This document shows, piece after piece, positions 50,671 through 54,282 of a stretch of 54,282 bases of DNA; position 1 is the first letter of the stretch; every line of letters begins with the position of its first letter. Made by a program: the position numbers and the translations under genes. Location: the NCBI GenBank assembly GCA_934661375.1, contig CAKUJH010000024.1, forward strand, positions 1 to 54,282, given 5' to 3'. The DNA comes from an uncultured Victivallales bacterium. Lineage in GTDB: Bacteria; Verrucomicrobiota; Lentisphaeria; Victivallales; UBA1829. The notes under the pieces were generated by a model. That model did no database searches. It was not told the origin of the DNA and worked only from the letters and a program-made list of their open reading frames with translations.

Positions 50671-51516
50671 ATGAAAAACCAGATAAGAATATTCCGTCTG
50701 AAAGATTTTCAGAAAACAGAACTGCCGCTTGCCGTGTGGAAAACCACGCTGAATGACCGGCATGACACCCGCCACCGGCATGACTGCTATGAAATGATTT
50801 TCCTTTCCAGCGGCGCCGGATGGTCCGCCATCAACGACCGGCATTTTCCCATGGTTAAAGGCGATCTGTTTCTCATGACTCCGGATGATTTTCATGAAGC
50901 CATGCTGGACAACAGCACGTTTTTCTACAATATTCTCTTCTCGGAGGACCTGCTGCGCTCCTGCGGAACGGAATTGTATAAATCTGTTCAGCGGCTGTTT
51001 TCCGGCAGCCGGAAACTGACTTTTCCTCCCACAATCAGTCTGGAACTGGAAAATCTGCTCCGGAAAACCGCCTACGAACTCGCCATGAAAAAAGAACATG
51101 GAGCGGAATATGCCAAAGCGCTGTTTACCTGTTTTCTGATCGAAATTGTGCGTTTTCATGAAACCGGACTCCGGACCGGAAAAAGATCGGATGATTTACA
51201 GTTCAGCCGGGTCTTACAATATATCAATGAACATAATACAGAAAAAATACCGCTGGAGAAACTGGCAAGAATCACCGGCAACACACCGGCATATTTCGGT
51301 CGTCTATTCAAAAATCTTACCGGCATACCTGTCTCGGAATACATCATGCGGAGCCGGATTGAAAACGCCCGCTGCGAATTGGAACGCTCCGGCAAATCCA
51401 TTTCCGAAATCGCCTCCATGCTCGGATTCTACGATTCGGCATATTTCACCCGAATGTTCAGCCGGATTGTCGGCATGACTCCTTCCGCCTACCGGAAATT
51501 GTCGAAAATCCGCTGA
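50671..51516 (+). CDS. AraC-family regulator next to GH127 gene
   Basis: A 281-residue regulator. The N-terminal cupin contains RHRHDCYEMIFLSSGAG and MVKGDLFLMTPDDFHE, the RhaS/AraC sugar-pocket pattern. Residues 185-281 are the two helix-turn-helix motifs (KIPLEKLARITGNTPAYFGRLFKNLTGIPVSEY, KSISEIASMLGFYDSAYFTRMFSRIVGMTPSAYR). The gene lies 106 bp upstream of the GH127 gene on the same strand, so it probably senses arabinose-type sugars and activates that gene. Confidence 0.93.
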   Translation: MKNQIRIFRLKDFQKTELPLAVWKTTLNDRHDTRHRHDCYEMIFLSSGAGWSAINDRHFPMVKGDLFLMTPDDFHEAMLDNSTFFYNILFSEDLLRSCGTELYKSVQRLFSGSRKLTFPPTISLELENLLRKTAYELAMKKEHGAEYAKALFTCFLIEIVRFHETGLRTGKRSDDLQFSRVLQYINEHNTEKIPLEKLARITGNTPAYFGRLFKNLTGIPVSEYIMRSRIENARCELERSGKSISEIASMLGFYDSAYFTRMFSRIVGMTPSAYRKLSKIR

Positions 51517-51576
51517 TTTGTCAGAATACTGCAAATCTTTTCTAAAATAATACTGGTTTTATTCCCGTTTCCGGAT

Positions 51577-51582
51577 TATAAT
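51577..51582 (+). promoter_or_regulatory. -10 box of the GH127 gene, no clear -35
   Basis: TATAAT at 51577-51582 lies about 40 bp before the GH127 start. Only a poor -35 (TGGTTT, 17 bp upstream) is visible, as expected for an AraC-activated promoter. Confidence 0.4.
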
Positions 51583-51622
51583 TGTATCCATAGTCAGTAC
51601 AAAAACCAAAGGAAACTGAAAA

Positions 51623-53356
51623 ATGACAGTTCTTTCATACCTGCCGCCCGGCTCCGTCACTCTGCACGGAGTCCTGGGAAAAGCTCTGCATAATGCCATT
51701 CTCAACCGTCTGAACGGAATCAATTATCAGGCGCTGGTCGATATTTTCCGTTACCGCAATGAAACGGACAACCGCTGGCGATGCGAATTCTGGGGAAAAA
51801 TTGTCCGCTCCGCTGTCCGCTGTCTGGCGTTTGAACGGAACCCGCAGCTGGAACGCCTCATCCGGGATACCGTCGCCGATCTGCTGTCCACACAGACTCC
51901 GGACGGCTGCATCAGCAGTTATCCGCAGGAAAAGCAACTGGGCGGCTGGGACATCTGGGGACGGAAATATGTAATGCTTGCGCTGCTCCGGTATTATGAC
52001 GAACTGGACGCCGCCCCGGAAACAGCTTCCGCGCTCGTCCGGATGCTGGATCATCTGATCAGGCAGCTGGAGGGACGTCCGCTCAAAACTTTCGGAGAAC
52101 ATCAGGGGATGGCGGCATGTTCCATTCTGGGAGCTGTTGTCGGAATTTACCGGATCACCGGAGAAAAACGTTTTCTGGATTTTGCCCGCGGCATTGTCCA
52201 ATCCGGAGCCTGCACCCGGCACAACATCTATGAGGAAATCCGCAAAGGGACTCCGCCGTCCGGAATCGCAACGGCGAAAGCCTATGAAATGATGAGCTGT
52301 TTTCAGGGAATGGCGGAACTGTCACAATTCGATCCGGATCCGGTTTATCTGAATACCGTGCAGAAATTCTTTGAGGATGTGAGGGATCAGGAAATTTTCA
52401 TCACTGGCGGAGGCGGAATTCTGGATTCCGTCGGGGAATACTGGGATCACGGCAGACAGAAACAGACGCGTTCCGACGCCGGAGCCATCGGAGAAACCTG
52501 CGTAACGGTTACTTATCAGCATCTCTGCGACATTCTCCTGCGTCTGACCGGTTCGCCCGCTCCGGCACTTGAAGAAACCCATACCGCCTGCAACGCACTG
52601 CTCGGCGCGGTGCGCCACGACGGACGGTTCTGGTGTCATGCGAATCCCACTCCGCTGGCGGCGGCAAGTTCCAAAAACCCCTGCTGTGACCACATGCTCC
52701 AGCAAGGCGCAGAACCGTTTCACGGGCATGACTGCTGTCTGGCGCAAGGTCCGGAAGGACTGGCACTGGCGGCAGCGGACGCCGTTCTGAAAAGTCCGGA
52801 CGGGCTTTCCATTCAGTATTATGAAGATATGGATGTGGATCTGCACGCGGTCTGCGGACATCCCGGCAGACTGGTCATCCGCGGCGGCTATCCATTTTCC
52901 GGCAGAGTGAAACTGCAGATTCAGCTGGAACATCCGGCGGAATTTGAACTCAGACTGCTGATTCCCGCCTGGCAGAAAGCGCCTTTCGCGGTCAGACGGA
53001 ACAAGGAAAGCTGTCCGGCGGTCCCCGGCGAGTATCTGGAGATGAAACAAATCTGGCACAACGGCGATCAGCTGGAACTGGATTTTGATGTTTCCCTGCG
53101 GGAAATCACTTCGCCGGACGGACGTTACGTTACGCTGGCGGCGGGACCGCTGCTCTTCTGCCGGGACAGCCGGCTGGGAGATGTGAATGCGCCGGTTCCG
53201 ACGGATCTGCAATGGAAAGCCGTTGACCCGGAGCCCTTCGGTCCGATTCATGCAGTCCGGGAATTGTCGGACGGCAGCAAGGTATGCGATTACATTTCCG
53301 CGGGCGGTCTGTTTCTGCCCGGAAATCTGCTGCGGGTCTGGATGGAATCCAAATAA
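51623..53356 (+). CDS. GH127-family beta-L-arabinofuranosidase-like enzyme
   Basis: A 577-residue cytoplasmic protein of the DUF1680 family. The zinc-thiolate site of GH127 is conserved: Glu291 and Cys293 in AIGETCVTV, and the Cys pair 371-372 in HGHDCCLAQGPEGL, matching Glu338, Cys340, Cys417 and Cys418 of HypBA1. In that enzyme a cysteine is the nucleophile. The first 380 residues are an alpha/alpha barrel (QTPDGCISSY, GGWDIWGRKY) and the C-terminal part is beta-sandwich. It removes terminal L-arabinofuranose or a similar sugar from imported oligosaccharides. Slightly shorter than HypBA1. AAAGGA lies before the ATG. Confidence 0.88.
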   Translation: MTVLSYLPPGSVTLHGVLGKALHNAILNRLNGINYQALVDIFRYRNETDNRWRCEFWGKIVRSAVRCLAFERNPQLERLIRDTVADLLSTQTPDGCISSYPQEKQLGGWDIWGRKYVMLALLRYYDELDAAPETASALVRMLDHLIRQLEGRPLKTFGEHQGMAACSILGAVVGIYRITGEKRFLDFARGIVQSGACTRHNIYEEIRKGTPPSGIATAKAYEMMSCFQGMAELSQFDPDPVYLNTVQKFFEDVRDQEIFITGGGGILDSVGEYWDHGRQKQTRSDAGAIGETCVTVTYQHLCDILLRLTGSPAPALEETHTACNALLGAVRHDGRFWCHANPTPLAAASSKNPCCDHMLQQGAEPFHGHDCCLAQGPEGLALAAADAVLKSPDGLSIQYYEDMDVDLHAVCGHPGRLVIRGGYPFSGRVKLQIQLEHPAEFELRLLIPAWQKAPFAVRRNKESCPAVPGEYLEMKQIWHNGDQLELDFDVSLREITSPDGRYVTLAAGPLLFCRDSRLGDVNAPVPTDLQWKAVDPEPFGPIHAVRELSDGSKVCDYISAGGLFLPGNLLRVWMESK

Positions 53357-53376
53357 CCGGAGTCCGGCACACGGGA

Positions 53377-53414
53377 AAAACTCTGCGCCGTTTCAAGGCA
53401 TGGCGCAGAGTTTT
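53377..53414. terminator. bidirectional terminator after GH127 and pterin-synthase genes
   Basis: AAAACTCTGCGCC (53377-53389) pairs perfectly with GGCGCAGAGTTTT (53402-53414), with T-runs both ways. It separates the two convergent genes. Confidence 0.92.
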
Positions 53415-53425
53415 CTTTTGTGTCA

Positions 53426-53998
53426 TTACTGTTTTTTCCGGTAACCGCACTTCGGACAGACGCCGTCTTCGCCCAGCCGGATGCCGCAAAGCGGACAGCG
53501 GTCCATCGTGCCGGACGGATGATACTCCTGCGAAGCCGCATTGACTCCGCTGGTGAAAGTGAGTTTGGCGATATTGAGTTTATCTTTCAGGAGATCATAC
53601 ACAATCCGGATCATACCTTCAACGGTCATGGTCTCTTTCGTAACCACCAGACGGCATTCCGGATAGGCGACAGCCAGTTCGGTTTTGAACGCAGGTCCTT
53701 TCATGGTGTTGGTCGGTGCGCCATGCCGGATTCCCTGTTTTTCGTACACGTCAAGGATCGCCGGCAGCAGCGGATCATCCTGACGCAGAATCAGGGCATG
53801 GTCGAAATTTTTCAGTAGGTTCCATGCGGTCTTCTGAATCTCGTTGCAGGGAAACACCATGTTCACTCCCGGATTGACCGTATCTTCCACTTCCATGGTC
53901 AGAATTCCGGTGTGTCCGTGAAGATACTGCGCTTCGCCTTTAAAATTGTAGAAACGGTGTGCATACTGCAATTCAAGTCTGCTGATGCTTCTCATCAT
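53426..53998 (-). CDS. 6-pyruvoyl/carboxy-tetrahydropterin synthase homologue with zinc ribbon
   Basis: A 190-residue protein. The start may be 53998 or 53995 (MMRS). The zinc ligands are His14, His27 and His29 (YAHRF and LHGH). The Asp-His pair in NFDHALIL and the Glu in MTVEG fit the QueD/PTPS fold. The catalytic Cys that sits four residues before HGH in QueD is Ala23 here. After the fold comes a zinc ribbon (CPLCGIRLGEDGVCPKCGY), absent from standard QueD. It could be a folate-route PTPS variant, with Glu22 a candidate substitute, or a non-catalytic pterin-binding protein. It is monocistronic with a leader of about 127 bases. Confidence 0.8.
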   Translation of the reverse strand: MMRSISRLELQYAHRFYNFKGEAQYLHGHTGILTMEVEDTVNPGVNMVFPCNEIQKTAWNLLKNFDHALILRQDDPLLPAILDVYEKQGIRHGAPTNTMKGPAFKTELAVAYPECRLVVTKETMTVEGMIRIVYDLLKDKLNIAKLTFTSGVNAASQEYHPSGTMDRCPLCGIRLGEDGVCPKCGYRKKQ

Positions 53999-54131
53999 TC
54001 ATCCCCCCATTATTTGCTCTGATTGATTTGCCGGACGGTGTCAAAAACGGTTCATCCATTCCAGAACCTTTGACTGTCTGCCCTCCCTTCCGGTCTGAAA
54101 AGATTTCTCAAAGTGCCGCCCCTGGAGAATG

Positions 54132-54159
54132 AACATATCATCGGATCATAAAAAATCAA
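54132..54159 (-). promoter_or_regulatory. possible promoter of the pterin-synthase-like gene
   Basis: Minus strand: TTGATT (54159-54154), 16-bp spacer, TATGTT (54137-54132). The start site would be near 54125, leaving a long leader in which I recognise no riboswitch. Confidence 0.45.
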
Positions 54160-54174
54160 GCGGAATGCGGATTT

Positions 54175-54194
54175 TTTCCGGAGAAATCCGGAAA
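54175..54194. repeat. perfect 8-bp inverted repeat
   Basis: TTTCCGGA-GAAA-TCCGGAAA. Neither strand has a T-run after the stem, so it does not look like a terminator. It lies just upstream of the putative promoter at 54132-54159. Confidence 0.5.
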
Positions 54195-54211
54195 GAAAAA
54201 AGCGTTGCTAC

Positions 54212-54265
54212 TTGTCAAAGTAAACGCACAGACAAAAAAGAAGAGGTGTGCGTTTAGTCTGACAA
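54212..54265. repeat. 19-bp imperfect inverted repeat near the right edge
   Basis: TTGTCAAAGTAAACGCACA (54212-54230) and TGTGCGTTTAGTCTGACAA (54247-54265) match at 17 of 19 positions as inverted copies, with a 16-bp A/G-rich centre. There is no T-run on either side. It could be a dimeric operator of a gene beyond the window or a mobile-element remnant. Confidence 0.55.
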
Positions 54266-54282
54266 AAGCTTGTTGTGCATTC

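Noticed and set aside
54175..54194. Inverted repeat considered as a terminator
   Set aside because: No T-run follows the stem on either strand.
1..54282. CRISPR arrays, insertion sequences, prophage genes, restriction or toxin systems
   Set aside because: No regularly spaced repeats, transposase, integrase, capsid, cas or restriction motifs were seen on either strand.

Overview
The window looks like chromosomal DNA of a Gram-negative bacterium of the PVC group, most likely Lentisphaerota (Victivallis-like). The reasons are pseudopilin-like genes with H-X9-DG tails inside a glycosidase operon, DUF4838-type proteins, many LacI/GntR/AraC regulators next to sugar genes, an LPS-type GT9 heptosyltransferase, and the absence of phage or insertion-sequence genes. 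The taxonomic call is inference from gene content only.

Layout. (1) 1-240: tandem strong promoters pointing out of the left edge, probably serving a stable-RNA operon outside the window. (2) 241-13510: one ten-gene minus-strand operon headed by a LacI-type repressor gene that has a consensus promoter and two operator-like palindromes 100 bp apart. It encodes glycosidase-like TIM-barrel proteins, a DUF4838 protein, secreted jelly-roll modules and two pseudopilin-like proteins. (3) 13715-18505: a jelly-roll protein, groES-groEL and dnaK; dnaK has a sigma-54-like -24/-12 element. (4) 18722-28850: an eight-gene envelope and housekeeping operon (metallophosphoesterase, GT9, two secreted proteins, an LplT-PlsC-acyl-ACP-synthetase fusion, a large membrane protein, thpR, truA). 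(5) 29042-31093: an A/T-richer pair, a membrane protein and a DUF1963 protein. (6) 31395-37285: an initiator tRNA, a PfkB sugar kinase, a two-component system, an ApgM-type phosphoglycerate mutase and a GntR regulator. (7) 37481-39489: a Gfo/Idh/MocA oxidoreductase and a sugar isomerase/epimerase. (8) 39607-45412: an uncharacterised glycyl radical enzyme locus with activase, AraC regulator and alpha/beta hydrolase. (9) 45417-50498: an operon with GT2-GtrA, UDP-glucuronate decarboxylase, SIS protein, FGGY kinase and a secreted protein. (10) 50671-53356: an AraC regulator and a GH127-type beta-L-arabinofuranosidase. (11) 53426-53998: a 6-pyruvoyl/carboxy-tetrahydropterin synthase homologue lacking the usual catalytic Cys.

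Taken together, this is a chromosome segment of a saccharolytic anaerobe. Polysaccharide breakdown genes sit in regulator-linked blocks between housekeeping genes. The best candidates for undescribed biology are the glycyl radical enzyme locus, the pseudopilin-containing glycosidase operon and the sigma-54-type control of dnaK. Most promoters recognised by eye share a 16-bp spacer and a TATATT/TATAAT -10 box.
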